DNA from: Hylemonella sp.
GTDB lineage: Bacteria; Pseudomonadota; Gammaproteobacteria; Burkholderiales; Burkholderiaceae_C
Reading direction: 5' to 3'
Length of the DNA: 64,000 nucleotides
Assembly (NCBI RefSeq): GCF_027532185.1
Contig: NZ_JAPZSV010000003.1
Location: forward strand, 558,001 to 622,000
Part shown: positions 8,563-16,800 of the stretch, piece after piece
Layout: each line of letters starts with the position of its first letter
Position numbering within the stretch: position 1 is the stretch's first letter
Notes under the pieces: generated by a model
The model's input: only the letters and a program-made list of their open reading frames with translations
Told to the model about the DNA's origin: nothing
The model's database searches: none
Made by a program: the position numbers and the translations under genes

Positions 8563-9165
8563 TCAGCGCGCCCGCGCTCCCAGCGTGCGCAGCTTGTCCT
8601 CCCACCGACGCACACCACTGGCGCCGAGTTTTTCCACCCCGCCGATCAGCGTGTCACGCACCGGTGAGACGCCGACGAAACCCAGAATGTTGCGCTTGAG
8701 CAGGCCCACGCCACGGGCCCGGAAGACCCAGCGATAGACCCAGGACGGCATGCCCATGGTGACGACGATGCGCGCGCTGCGGCCCTTGAGACCTTGATGG
8801 ATGAAGGGGTTGCTGGCGCGCTCGGCCGCATCGCCCGTGAACGCAAAGCCGGGACGTGCCACCTGCTCCAGAAATCCCTTGAACAGCGCGGGCATGTCAC
8901 CCAGCCACAGGGGAAAGAAGATCACGAAGTGCTGGGCCCAGGCCATGTCGTCCTGTGCGGCCTGCAGGCCCGCGGGCAAGGGCGTGTGTTCCCATTCGTG
9001 CTGGCTGCGCAGCAGGGGAAAGTCGAGCCGGGCGACCGTGACGGTGCGCACCTCGTGCCCGGCTGCCAGCGCGCCCTTGGCATAGGCTTGCGCCAGGGCG
9101 TGCCCGAGGTGGCCACCGGTGGGGTCCGGATGGCCCTGGAGGATGAGGATGCGGCGTCGTTCCAT
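8563..9165 (-). CDS. NAD(P)H-dependent oxidoreductase, flavodoxin-like fold
   Basis: A 200-aa protein of the NQO/MdaB/KefF-type flavodoxin-fold family. It starts RRILILQGHPDPTGGHLGHA, which matches the FMN/FAD phosphate-binding start of this family, and contains FVIFFPLWLGDMPALFKGFLEQV, also typical. The start at 9165 has a strong AGGAGGT Shine-Dalgarno. Expected role: two-electron reduction of quinones or similar electrophiles with NAD(P)H. It is transcribed divergently from the ferredoxin gene. Confidence 0.85.
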   Translation of the reverse strand: MERRRILILQGHPDPTGGHLGHALAQAYAKGALAAGHEVRTVTVARLDFPLLRSQHEWEHTPLPAGLQAAQDDMAWAQHFVIFFPLWLGDMPALFKGFLEQVARPGFAFTGDAAERASNPFIHQGLKGRSARIVVTMGMPSWVYRWVFRARGVGLLKRNILGFVGVSPVRDTLIGGVEKLGASGVRRWEDKLRTLGARAR

Positions 9166-9269
9166 GGTGGGACCTCCTGGAACCTGATCTTGCAACAGAC
9201 GCCCGGCGTCTTCCTTGATCTGGCGCAATGCTCTGCTTTTGATAGCAATCTGAATACACCCCGAAACGC

Positions 9270-9294
9270 GAGGTCCATACCCGGGACCTAGAAT
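9270..9294 (+). promoter_or_regulatory. Putative promoter/operator of the ferredoxin gene (motif copy 2)
   Basis: AGGTCC (9271-9276) and GGACCT (9284-9289) form a 6-bp inverted repeat with a 7-nt spacer. TAGAAT follows at 9289-9294 and could be a -10 box about 22 nt upstream of the ferredoxin start codon. The block matches 5683-5705 closely. Confidence 0.35.
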
Positions 9295-9315
9295 CCGGGC
9301 AGACCTGAATTCGCC

Positions 9316-9609
9316 ATGAAACCGAACGACACCCCCCTCTTCTACATCGGCAAGACTGCAGCCTTCGGCGAGCAGTTCGACGCCTGGACCGACCGTCCCC
9401 TGCTGCAATCCATGGAGGAAGGGGGCGTAAGCTGGCCCAGTTCCTGCCGCGCGGGCAACTGCCGCACCTGCATCGGCAAGCTGGTCAGCGGCACGGTGCG
9501 CTATGACATGGAGTGGCCCGGCTTGCTGCCGGAAGAGAAGGCCGAGGGTTATGTATTGCCCTGCGTGGCTCACCCCTGCTCGGACGTGGTGCTGAGCGAA
9601 GGCTATTGA
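9316..9609 (+). CDS. [2Fe-2S] ferredoxin
   Basis: A 97-aa plant-type [2Fe-2S] ferredoxin. Cluster ligands are visible as Cys44, Cys49 and Cys52 (SSCRAGNCRTC) and Cys83 (LPCVAHP), the normal CX4CX2C...C pattern. Length is normal for a free-standing ferredoxin. It lies alone, divergent from a flavodoxin-fold oxidoreductase that might be a redox neighbour, and is followed by a hairpin before a convergent gene. Its redox partner is not identifiable. Confidence 0.9.
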   Translation: MKPNDTPLFYIGKTAAFGEQFDAWTDRPLLQSMEEGGVSWPSSCRAGNCRTCIGKLVSGTVRYDMEWPGLLPEEKAEGYVLPCVAHPCSDVVLSEGY

Positions 9610-9621
9610 CCCGGGGCCCGC

Positions 9622-9648
9622 TCACACGCATTTCTCAAGTGCGTGTGA
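9622..9648. terminator. Intergenic hairpin between convergent genes
   Basis: A 9-bp perfect stem, TCACACGCA (9622-9630) and TGCGTGTGA (9640-9648), with a 9-nt loop. It sits between the ferredoxin stop and the stop of the convergent gene. There is no T-run, so it would be an imperfect bidirectional terminator or 3'-end stabiliser. Confidence 0.5.
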
Positions 9649-9660
9649 ACAGGCCCTGGT

Positions 9661-9864
9661 TCACGCAAAGACGTTGAGCTGGGTGCCCAGCGCGCCGGAG
9701 GTGGCCAGGGCTTGCGGCCCTGGCGCGGGTTGCAGCAGGGTGTTGAGGGTGGCTTGTTGCATCTGCATGGACTCGCGCAGCACGAAAGCCTGCACGCCTT
9801 GCGCCAGTCGCGCCGAAGCCATCTGGCTGGAGATGGCCATGATCTGATTGCTGATGCCGTCCAT
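9661..9864 (-). CDS. YjfB-like putative motility protein
   Basis: A 67-aa protein starting MDGISNQIMAISSQMASARL and ending GALGTQLNVFA. The N-terminal amphipathic helix, Gln/Met-rich centre and GTQLNVFA end match the small YjfB-type putative motility family (PF14070), whose members end in a similar G-x-x-(I/L)-(D/N)-V pattern. Start chosen at 9864 by homology; the ORF extends further. No flagellar genes are nearby. The role is unproven in the family. Confidence 0.6.
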   Translation of the reverse strand: MDGISNQIMAISSQMASARLAQGVQAFVLRESMQMQQATLNTLLQPAPGPQALATSGALGTQLNVFA

Positions 9865-9920
9865 GCGAAATCCGGGTGTTTTTACCCATATCGACACGGC
9901 AGCAGGAAACTTGAGCGCCT

Positions 9921-10832
9921 CTAGGCGTCCAGCTTGCCGCGCAGGAGCTCCGGGAGGCGCTCCACGCCCATGCGGAAGCCGCAGGCCTGGGCGTGACCAC
10001 CGCCGCCCATGCTCTCGGCCAGGGGGATGCAGTCGAAGCTGCGCTGCGAGCGCAGGCCCACCTTGATCACCCCGCCCTTGCTCGCGGTCCACATCAGCGC
10101 GTAGCTACCGCTTTTCTTCGACAGCAGCTCGCCCACGAGGCTGTGGAACATGCCGGGCGCGTTGACCATGAGGCCGGTCTGGCCGTTGAAGACCACGGGT
10201 TCGGCGCCGGCGGCGATGTCCTCGCACATCTTGCGGAACTTCTCGTCCATGGCCTGGCCCCGCAGCATGAAGGTGGCGAGCTCGTCCTCGGACCAGGAGG
10301 CGATCTGCGCCCAGCGCTCGAAGTCCATGGGCTCCATGTCCAGCGCGGCAAGGAAACCCGCGCTCTCGGGGTATTGCCAGGCCCAGATGTCACGGTCCTC
10401 GATGTAACGCACCAGGTCGGGCAAGGCGCGGTCGGACTGGAAGAAGTCCCAGGCCAGGCGGGCGCCGGACTTGCCCATGTCGAAGTGCACCACGCCGCAG
10501 CGGCAGGCAAAGCCCGTGAGTTTCTCGGCCGCGCTCTTGTGGTGATCGAGCATGACGAGCTTGGCCGCGCGCTGCTCGATCTCGCGCAGGATCTCGGGCC
10601 CAAAGGAGAAATCGAGGATGTAGACGGCCCGACCGTCGAGCGCGGGCAGGTCGGCCAGGGTCTTCACATCACCATGGTCACAGGGTTTGAACTCGGCGCG
10701 GCCTTCGTAGTAAAGCCAGGCGGCCAACGCAGCGCCAAAGCCGTCAGCGCAACGCGCGTGGTAGATCACCAGCGGATCGGGGTCGTGACGGTCGGGGTGG
10801 ACCAGCAGTTGCTGGGGCAGCAGAGTGTTCAT
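9921..10832 (-). CDS. DHH family phosphoesterase
   Basis: A 303-aa protein with DHH superfamily motifs: HARCADGFGAALAAW (about 25-39), VYILDFSFGPE, KLVMLDHHKS (DHH at 96-98) and the DHHA1-type end GGGGHAQACGFRMG. The aspartates and histidines would bind two metal ions. Related enzymes cleave phosphodiester bonds in short oligonucleotides or nucleotides; the substrate here is unknown. Its ATG overlaps the stop of the upstream YlqF-like gene by 4 bp, so the two are coupled. Confidence 0.85.
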   Translation of the reverse strand: MNTLLPQQLLVHPDRHDPDPLVIYHARCADGFGAALAAWLYYEGRAEFKPCDHGDVKTLADLPALDGRAVYILDFSFGPEILREIEQRAAKLVMLDHHKSAAEKLTGFACRCGVVHFDMGKSGARLAWDFFQSDRALPDLVRYIEDRDIWAWQYPESAGFLAALDMEPMDFERWAQIASWSEDELATFMLRGQAMDEKFRKMCEDIAAGAEPVVFNGQTGLMVNAPGMFHSLVGELLSKKSGSYALMWTASKGGVIKVGLRSQRSFDCIPLAESMGGGGHAQACGFRMGVERLPELLRGKLDA

Positions 10833-11818
10833 CGGGTGGGTCGTTTCGTGCGGGATGCGGTCTTCCTGGCGGCAGGGCTCTTGGCCGCGGGCTTGGCGCG
10901 GATATGCCCCTCACGCCGGAGTTCGTCCTTGCGCAGCTGGCGCTCGGCGTCGAGCTTCCTGCCCTCGGCCAGCCAGCGCGCGTACTCCTCGGGCGTCTCC
11001 AGCGTGATGCGGCCCAGCGCGCCGGAACGGAAGTCGTGGATCAGCAGCTCGGCCGCCTTCTGCAGGTTGACCTGGTTGCCGGCCATCAGCGCGCCGCGGC
11101 TGCGGCCGATGGCCTCGAGCAGCTCTTCGCTCTGCAGCGCCTCCCAGCCCTTGAGGCTGTAACGCGCCGCCAGCAGGGCCGGATACGAGGGCTTGAGGTA
11201 GTCGAGCAGTTCCAACGCCACCTCCTGGTCGTCGAAGGCATTGCGCCCCACGGCGCCGCTGGCGGCCAGGTTGTAGCCGCTTTGCGCCACGATGATGCGC
11301 GGCCAGAGCATGCCCGGGGTGTCGTAGAGATGGAAAGCGTCCTCGAGCACGATGCGCTGCTCATTGCGTGTCACACCGGCCTCGTCCGCCGCCTTGGCAG
11401 CACTCTTGCCCACGAGCCGGTTGATCAGCGTGGACTTGCCCACGTTGGGGATGCCGCAGATCATCACGCGCAACGGACGTGCCAGGCTCTCGCCGCGCGT
11501 GGGCGCGAGTTCACGGCAGGGGGCGATGAGCCGCCGGGCGGCGTTGCCGTCGGTGGTGTCGAGTGCGATGGCGCGCGTGCCCTCGCGCGCGTTGTAGTGC
11601 GCGAGCCAGAGTGCCGTGCGCACGGGGTCGGCCAGGTCCTGCTTGTTGAGCACCTTGAGGCTGGGCCGCTTGCTGGTCAGCGCGGCCAGCATGGGGTTGG
11701 CGCTCGATCCCGGCAGGCGTGCGTCCACCATCTCGATGACCACATCAATATGCTTGATGCGCTCCTCGATGGTCTTCTTGGTCAGGTGCATATGACCCGG
11801 GAACCACTGGACGGTCAT
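10829..11818 (-). CDS. ylqF: Circularly permuted ribosome-biogenesis GTPase YlqF/RbgA
   Basis: A 329-aa GTPase with the permuted motif order of the YlqF/RbgA family: NKQD (G4, 58-61) comes before GIPNVGKS (G1, 122-129) and DTPG (G3, 166-169). The N-terminus MTVQWFPGHMHLTKKTIEE is typical. RbgA acts in late assembly of the 50S ribosomal subunit. A basic Lys/Arg/Ala-rich tail (about 305-329) may contact rRNA. It is the first gene of a two-gene operon with the DHH phosphoesterase. Confidence 0.9.
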   Translation of the reverse strand: MTVQWFPGHMHLTKKTIEERIKHIDVVIEMVDARLPGSSANPMLAALTSKRPSLKVLNKQDLADPVRTALWLAHYNAREGTRAIALDTTDGNAARRLIAPCRELAPTRGESLARPLRVMICGIPNVGKSTLINRLVGKSAAKAADEAGVTRNEQRIVLEDAFHLYDTPGMLWPRIIVAQSGYNLAASGAVGRNAFDDQEVALELLDYLKPSYPALLAARYSLKGWEALQSEELLEAIGRSRGALMAGNQVNLQKAAELLIHDFRSGALGRITLETPEEYARWLAEGRKLDAERQLRKDELRREGHIRAKPAAKSPAARKTASRTKRPTR

Positions 11819-11910
11819 GGCGGAACTTGCTTTCGTACTGGGAAGGTAGGGACGATTGTCGCTGCTTGTCAGGGCCCCGGCCTGCCCAGGCCAGGCCGGC
11901 CACAGCAGAC

Positions 11911-11942
11911 GGGAAAAAGAAAGGCCCGCTCGAAAGCGGGCC
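11911..11942 (-). terminator. Rho-independent terminator of the desaturase gene
   Basis: On the minus strand, GGCCCGCT TTCG AGCGGGCC forms an 8-bp GC stem with a tetraloop (11923-11942) followed by TTTCTTTTT. It lies 22 nt past the desaturase stop codon in the correct orientation. Confidence 0.85.
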
Positions 11943-11964
11943 CCTCAGCAACGGAAAACGGCGA

Positions 11965-13179
11965 TCAGGCGCGCGCCATCCGCAGCTTCATGGAGAACTC
12001 CTGCAGCGCGGCGATGCCGCTTTCCTCGGCGCGATGGCACCAGGCCTGCAGATCGGCAATCAACTGCTCACGGGACAGCGAGGTGTTGAGCCAGAGCTGG
12101 CGCAGCTCTTCACGCATGGTGACCATCTTGTCCAGTACCGGCGAAGCGGCACGGGCCTGAGCCAGCTTGGGCGCAGCCTCGGCCGGCACCTTGTCTTCGT
12201 CGCGGTGCAGCCAGCGGTCGGCGGCCTTGACCACGGCGGTGTCCACGGCCCGGGCCTTGAGCGCGGCCATTTCCTGCTGGAAGGCGCGCTGCATGCCATG
12301 GGCGTAACCGGCCATGATTTCGTAGCGGTGGGCGATCAGGGCCTCGAGGGTCTTGTCGTCGGCAACGGGCTTGATGTCACCCAGCGCGAGCTTGGGCGGC
12401 GTCTTTTTGACCTTGGCCAGACCCAGGGCGCTCAGCACATTGATGTAGAGCCAGCCGATGTCGAACTCGTAGGGCTTGACCGACAGCTTGGCCGAGGTCG
12501 GGTAGGTGTGGTGGTTGTTGTGCAACTCCTCACCGCCGATGATGATGCCCCAGGGCGAGATATTGGTGCTCGAATCGGGCGCCTCGAAGTTGCGGTAGCC
12601 CCAGTAGTGGCCAAAACCGTTGATGATGCCGGCCGCGGTCACGGGAATCCAGGCCATCTGCACCGCCCAGACAGCGGCACCTGCAGCGCCGAACAGCGCC
12701 AGGTCGATGATGAGCATCACGCCCACGCCCTGCCAGGAGTAACGGGTGTAGAGGTTGCGCTCGATCCAGTCGTCGGGCGTACCGTGGCCGTAGCGGGCCA
12801 TGGTTTCCTTATTCTTGGCTTCGGCGCGGTAGAGCTCGGAGCCTTCCCAGAAGACCTTCTTGATGCCGTAGACCTGCGGGCTGTGCGGATCCTCTTCCTG
12901 CTCGCACTTGGCGTGGTGCTTGCGGTGGATGGCGGCCCATTCCTTGGTCACCATGCCCGTGGTCAGCCACAGCCAGAGACGGAAGAAGTGGGACGGGATC
13001 GGGTGCAGATCCAGAGCACGGTGCGCCTGATGGCGGTGCAGGAAAATGGTCACGCTGGCAATCGTGACGTGCGTCAGCGCCAGCGCCACCAGGACGATCT
13101 GCCACCAGCTCAGATTCAGCAGGCCGTGCGCAAGCCAGTCAATGGTTGCGTTCAGCACCGCCCAGTCGGGTAGAAACAT
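11965..13179 (-). CDS. Acyl-lipid/acyl-CoA fatty acid desaturase
   Basis: A 404-aa integral membrane desaturase. The three histidine boxes of the di-iron centre are visible: HRHQAHR, HRKHH and HNNHH. It would insert a double bond, probably delta-9, into a fatty acyl chain to keep membranes fluid. The start MFLPDWAVL at 13179 is chosen with GAGAGA upstream; an in-frame ATG at 13275 adds a non-membrane leader. A C-terminal soluble extension of about 130 residues follows the catalytic part. A palindrome lies about 95 bp upstream and a terminator follows the gene, so it is monocistronic. Confidence 0.9.
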   Translation of the reverse strand: MFLPDWAVLNATIDWLAHGLLNLSWWQIVLVALALTHVTIASVTIFLHRHQAHRALDLHPIPSHFFRLWLWLTTGMVTKEWAAIHRKHHAKCEQEEDPHSPQVYGIKKVFWEGSELYRAEAKNKETMARYGHGTPDDWIERNLYTRYSWQGVGVMLIIDLALFGAAGAAVWAVQMAWIPVTAAGIINGFGHYWGYRNFEAPDSSTNISPWGIIIGGEELHNNHHTYPTSAKLSVKPYEFDIGWLYINVLSALGLAKVKKTPPKLALGDIKPVADDKTLEALIAHRYEIMAGYAHGMQRAFQQEMAALKARAVDTAVVKAADRWLHRDEDKVPAEAAPKLAQARAASPVLDKMVTMREELRQLWLNTSLSREQLIADLQAWCHRAEESGIAALQEFSMKLRMARA

Positions 13180-13273
13180 GCGGGTCTCTCTCAAATAAAA
13201 AATAGGTGCAGCCAGACGCCACACCCTTGCCGCCGATTTTAAAGGCTGGCCCCGGCTTTGGGCCAACATTTCC

Positions 13274-13296
13274 AAGGTTTTAGGGTGGAAAACCTT
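13274..13296. promoter_or_regulatory. Palindromic operator candidate upstream of the desaturase
   Basis: AAGGTTTT (13274-13281) and AAAACCTT (13289-13296) form a perfect 8-bp inverted repeat with a 7-nt spacer, about 95 bp upstream of the desaturase start. The spacing fits a dimeric repressor such as a TetR-family regulator. There is no T-run, which argues against its being a terminator for the gene ending at 13313. Confidence 0.4.
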
Positions 13297-13312
13297 AATT
13301 CAAGTCAATTGC

Positions 13313-14584
13313 TCATCTTTTTTGCCAGATTGCAGCGAAAAAGCCGTCCGTTTGATGCAAATGGGGCCATAGACGCAGGTATAGGGCGCCGTTGTCGCCC
13401 CCGCTGCACAGACGCTCGGCGCGGTCCACCTTGAGCTGCTGGAGCAGCTCGCCGGCCGGCAAAGGCTGGAAATCCGGGTGGGCGGCACTGAAAGCGACGG
13501 CGATGGCCTCGTTTTCCTGTGGCAGCACACTGCACGTGGCATAGACCAGACGTCCGCCGGGTTTGAGCAGGCGGGCCGCGCTGGCCAGGATGGCGGCCTG
13601 CTTGACCGTCATCTCCTGCACGGCCTGTTCGGTCTGGCGCCATTTGAGATCGGGGTTGCGCCGCAAGGTACCCAGTCCCGAGCAGGGCGCATCGACCAGC
13701 ACGCGGTCGATCTTGCCGGCCAGGCGTTTGATGCGCTCGTCACGCTCGTGGGCGATGGCGGCCGGGTGCACATTGGACAGCCCGCTGCGCGCCAGCCGGG
13801 GTTTCAGCGCCTCCAGCCGGTGGGCCGAGGTATCGAAGGCGTAAAGCCGGCCGGTGCTGCGCATGGCCGCGCCGATGGCCAGGGTCTTGCCGCCGGCGCC
13901 GGCACAGAAATCGACCACCATCTCGCCACGCTTGGCGTCAAGCAGCAAGGCCAGCAGCTGGGAGCCCTCGTCCTGCACCTCGATGGCGCCGCGGGTGAAC
14001 GCATCGAGCTTGTTCAGGGCCGGCTTGCCCTCGATGCGCAGGCCCCAAGGCGAGTAAGGCGTGGGCAGCGCCTTGATGCCGGCCTCTTTCAGTTCTTTCT
14101 GGATGGCCTCGCGCTTGGCCAGCTGGGTATTGACGCGCAGGTCCAGACCCGCGCCCTGGTTCAGGCTCTCGACCAACGGCCAGAAGCCCTCGCCCAGCTG
14201 CTCCTTGAGTGGCTGCACCAGCCATTCGGGCAGGTTGTGGCGGTGCATGTCCAGCAGTTCGTCGGGCTTGACGCGGTCGCAGTGGTCCAGCCACTGCTTT
14301 TCCTGCTCGGTCAGCACGCTCTTGATGAAGTCGCGCGGGCCATAAAAACCCAGGATGGCCAGGCGCCGCTCGCGCGGGCCGCTGCCGGAGAGCGCCAGCT
14401 TCTCGAACAGCAGCTTCTTGCGCAGCACGGTGTAGACCGTCTCGGCCAGGGTGGCGCGCTCGCGCGGGCCCAGGCCACGGTGGTCGCGAAAAAAGCGCGA
14501 GACGATGGCGTCGGCCGGATGGTCGAATTTCAGGGTGAGCCGGACCAGTTCGGTACAGACGTCCAGCAAGGCTTGGGGGTGCAT
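13313..14584 (-). CDS. RsmB/NOP-family RNA (cytosine-5-)methyltransferase
   Basis: A 423-aa protein. An N-terminal NusB-like helical region precedes a SAM-binding methyltransferase domain with VVDFCAGAGGKTLAIGAAM, RVLVDAPCSGLGTLRRNPD and YATCSVLPQENE. The cysteines in PCSG and ATCS are the catalytic pair of RNA m5C methyltransferases. The likely target is 16S rRNA, as for RsmB, but orthology cannot be settled here. The start at 14584 is chosen; an ATG at 14602 is possible. It is divergent from the DUF1653 gene. Confidence 0.88.
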   Translation of the reverse strand: MHPQALLDVCTELVRLTLKFDHPADAIVSRFFRDHRGLGPRERATLAETVYTVLRKKLLFEKLALSGSGPRERRLAILGFYGPRDFIKSVLTEQEKQWLDHCDRVKPDELLDMHRHNLPEWLVQPLKEQLGEGFWPLVESLNQGAGLDLRVNTQLAKREAIQKELKEAGIKALPTPYSPWGLRIEGKPALNKLDAFTRGAIEVQDEGSQLLALLLDAKRGEMVVDFCAGAGGKTLAIGAAMRSTGRLYAFDTSAHRLEALKPRLARSGLSNVHPAAIAHERDERIKRLAGKIDRVLVDAPCSGLGTLRRNPDLKWRQTEQAVQEMTVKQAAILASAARLLKPGGRLVYATCSVLPQENEAIAVAFSAAHPDFQPLPAGELLQQLKVDRAERLCSGGDNGALYLRLWPHLHQTDGFFAAIWQKR

Positions 14585-14660
14585 AGGATAGGATTGTCCC
14601 ATGCGCAGCCGGGTCGCTCCCAAGGCGACGACCGGAGCGCGCAGCGCGAACGCCCACACG

Positions 14661-14915
14661 ATGTCCGATGAAAAACTCCCTCCCTTGATCGAGACCCGCC
14701 CGGGTCTCTACCGCCACTACAAGGGCATGCCTTATGAGGTGATCGCCACCGTGCGCCACAGCGAGACGCTGGAACCCATGACGCTGTACCGCGCGCTCTA
14801 CGGCGAGCACGGACTCTGGGTGCGGCCGGCGGCCATGTTCAACGAAGAGGTCGTGATCGACGGGATCCGCCAGCCTCGCTTCACCTGGGTGGGCGAGACA
14901 GGCGAGAAGGCCTGA
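14661..14915 (+). CDS. DUF1653 domain protein
   Basis: An 84-aa protein with the DUF1653 pattern: PGLYRHYKGMPYEVIATVRH, ETLEPMTLYRALYGEHGLWVRP and FNEEV. Family function is unknown. The start at 14661 gives a normal length for the family; an upstream ATG at 14601 would overlap the divergent methyltransferase start. It is convergent with purN, only 2 nt apart. Confidence 0.85.
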   Translation: MSDEKLPPLIETRPGLYRHYKGMPYEVIATVRHSETLEPMTLYRALYGEHGLWVRPAAMFNEEVVIDGIRQPRFTWVGETGEKA

Positions 14916-14917
14916 AG

Positions 14918-15499
14918 CTACAGTTTCTGTAGCAACTCAGCGATGGCGCGCGGGTAGATCAGGTGCTCCTGCGTGAGCACGCGTGCCGCCAGCGTGTGCT
15001 CATCGTCCCCGGGCAACACCGGCACCACGGCCTGGGCCAGGATGGGGCCATGGTCCAACTCGGCCGTGACCTGGTGCACGGTGGCGCCGGCAAACTTGCA
15101 GCCGGCCTCGATGGCACGACGGTGCGTGTGCAGGCCGGTGAAGGCCGGCAGCAGCGAAGGATGGATGTTGAGCAGCCGCCCGGTGTAGTGCGCGACGAAG
15201 CCGGGCGTGAGGATGCGCATGAAACCGGCCAGCACCACCAGCGCGGGCTGGTGAGTGTCGATGGCGGCCATCAGGGCGGTATCGAATTCCTCGCGACTGA
15301 CGTAGGCCTTGTGGTCCAACACGGCCGTGGCGATGCCCTGCTCCTTCGCAAAGACCAGGCCCTTGGCGTCGGCCTTGTTGCTGAGCACGGCCGCCACACG
15401 GGCGCCATACCTGTCGAGCCAGCGCTCACGTTCGGCGGTCTGCACGATGGCGGCCATGTTGGAGCCGCCTCCGGAAATGAGGATCACGATGTTTTTCAT
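14918..15499 (-). CDS. purN: Phosphoribosylglycinamide formyltransferase
   Basis: A 193-aa GART enzyme that transfers a formyl group from 10-formyl-THF to GAR in purine synthesis. Motifs visible: ILISGGGSNMAAIV (phosphate loop), NIHPSLLPAFTGLHTHRRA with the catalytic His of HPSLLP, and ELDHGPILAQ with the catalytic Asp. Length is typical. Single gene, divergent from the acyl-CoA dehydrogenase pair. Confidence 0.95.
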   Translation of the reverse strand: MKNIVILISGGGSNMAAIVQTAERERWLDRYGARVAAVLSNKADAKGLVFAKEQGIATAVLDHKAYVSREEFDTALMAAIDTHQPALVVLAGFMRILTPGFVAHYTGRLLNIHPSLLPAFTGLHTHRRAIEAGCKFAGATVHQVTAELDHGPILAQAVVPVLPGDDEHTLAARVLTQEHLIYPRAIAELLQKL

Positions 15500-15601
15500 G
15501 GGATGGCGAGATTATGGGCTTGTCACGGTTTGGACAGCCGTTTGCGAACGAGCGTGCTAAAACCGGGGCATTGCAAACCGACGCCCCAAACGGAGACATC
15601 C

Positions 15602-16783
15602 ATGGATTTGGCATTCACCCCTGAAGAACAGACTTTCCGCGAGGAGATCCGCGCCTGGGTGCGCGCGAACCTGCCCGCAGACATTGCGCACAAGGTACAC
15701 AACGCCCTGCAACTGAGCCGCGACGATATGCAGCGCTGGGCCAAGATCCTGGGCAAGAAAGGCTGGCTGGGCTATGGCTGGCCCAAGCAGTTCGGCGGCC
15801 CGGGCTGGACGGCCGTGCAGAAGCACCTCTTCGAGGAAGAGTGCGCCCTGGCCGGTGCACCGCGCATCGTGCCCTTCGGCCCCGTGATGGTGGCCCCGGT
15901 CATCATGGCTTTCGGCAACGCCGAGCAGCAGAAACGGTTCCTGCCCGGCATCGCCAGCGGCGAGGTCTGGTGGAGCCAGGGCTACAGCGAGCCGGGCTCG
16001 GGCTCGGACCTGGCCAGCGTGAAGACCCGCGCCGAGCGCCAGGGGGACAAGTACATCGTCAACGGCCAGAAGACCTGGACCACGCTGGGCCAGTACGGCG
16101 AGTGGATTTTCTGCCTGGTGCGCACCAGCAACGAGGGCAAGCCGCAGACCGGGATTTCCTTCCTCTTGATCGACATGAAGTCCAAGGGCGTGACCGTGCG
16201 CCCCATCCGTCTGCTCGACGGTGAGTGCGAGGTCAACGAGGTCTTCTTCGACAACGTCGAGGTGCCGGCCGAGAACCTGATCGGCGAGGAGAACAAGGGC
16301 TGGACCTATGCCAAGCACCTGCTGAGCCACGAACGCACCAACATCGCCGATGTGAACCGCGCCAAGCGCGAGCTCGAGCGCCTCAAGCGTATCGCCAAGG
16401 CCGAGGGCGTCTACGACGATGTGCGTTTCCGCGACGAGATCGCCAAGCTGGAAGTGGACGTGGTCGCGCTGGAAATGCTGGTGCTGCGCGTGCTGTCGGC
16501 CGAGAAGTCGGGCAAGAACTCGCTGGACATCGCCGGTCTGCTCAAGATCCGCGGCAGCGAAATCCAGCAGCGCTACAGCGAACTCATGATGCTGGCCGCC
16601 GGCCCCTACGCCCTGCCCCTGATCCGCGAAGCCATGGAAGCCGGCTGGCAAGGCGACTTCCCCGGCGGCGTCACCGCCAACGCCCCGCTGGCCTCGACCT
16701 ACTTCAACATGCGCAAGACCACGATCTACGGTGGCAGCAACGAAGTGCAACGCAACATCGTCGCTCAAACCATCCTGGGTTGA
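15602..16783 (+). CDS. Acyl-CoA dehydrogenase, PimC-like subunit
   Basis: A 393-aa acyl-CoA dehydrogenase with GGAGA before the ATG. FAD- and substrate-binding motifs are clear: WWSQGYSEPGSGSDLASVKT and KYIVNGQKTWTT. The C-terminal IYGGSNEVQRNIVAQTIL has Gly where the catalytic Glu of medium-chain enzymes (IYEGT) would be. The next gene is a second, different dehydrogenase 17 nt downstream, so the two probably form a heteromeric enzyme like pimeloyl-CoA dehydrogenase PimC/PimD. The actual substrate is unknown. Confidence 0.88.
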   Translation: MDLAFTPEEQTFREEIRAWVRANLPADIAHKVHNALQLSRDDMQRWAKILGKKGWLGYGWPKQFGGPGWTAVQKHLFEEECALAGAPRIVPFGPVMVAPVIMAFGNAEQQKRFLPGIASGEVWWSQGYSEPGSGSDLASVKTRAERQGDKYIVNGQKTWTTLGQYGEWIFCLVRTSNEGKPQTGISFLLIDMKSKGVTVRPIRLLDGECEVNEVFFDNVEVPAENLIGEENKGWTYAKHLLSHERTNIADVNRAKRELERLKRIAKAEGVYDDVRFRDEIAKLEVDVVALEMLVLRVLSAEKSGKNSLDIAGLLKIRGSEIQQRYSELMMLAAGPYALPLIREAMEAGWQGDFPGGVTANAPLASTYFNMRKTTIYGGSNEVQRNIVAQTILG

Positions 16784-16800
16784 GCACAAGGAGACAGACC

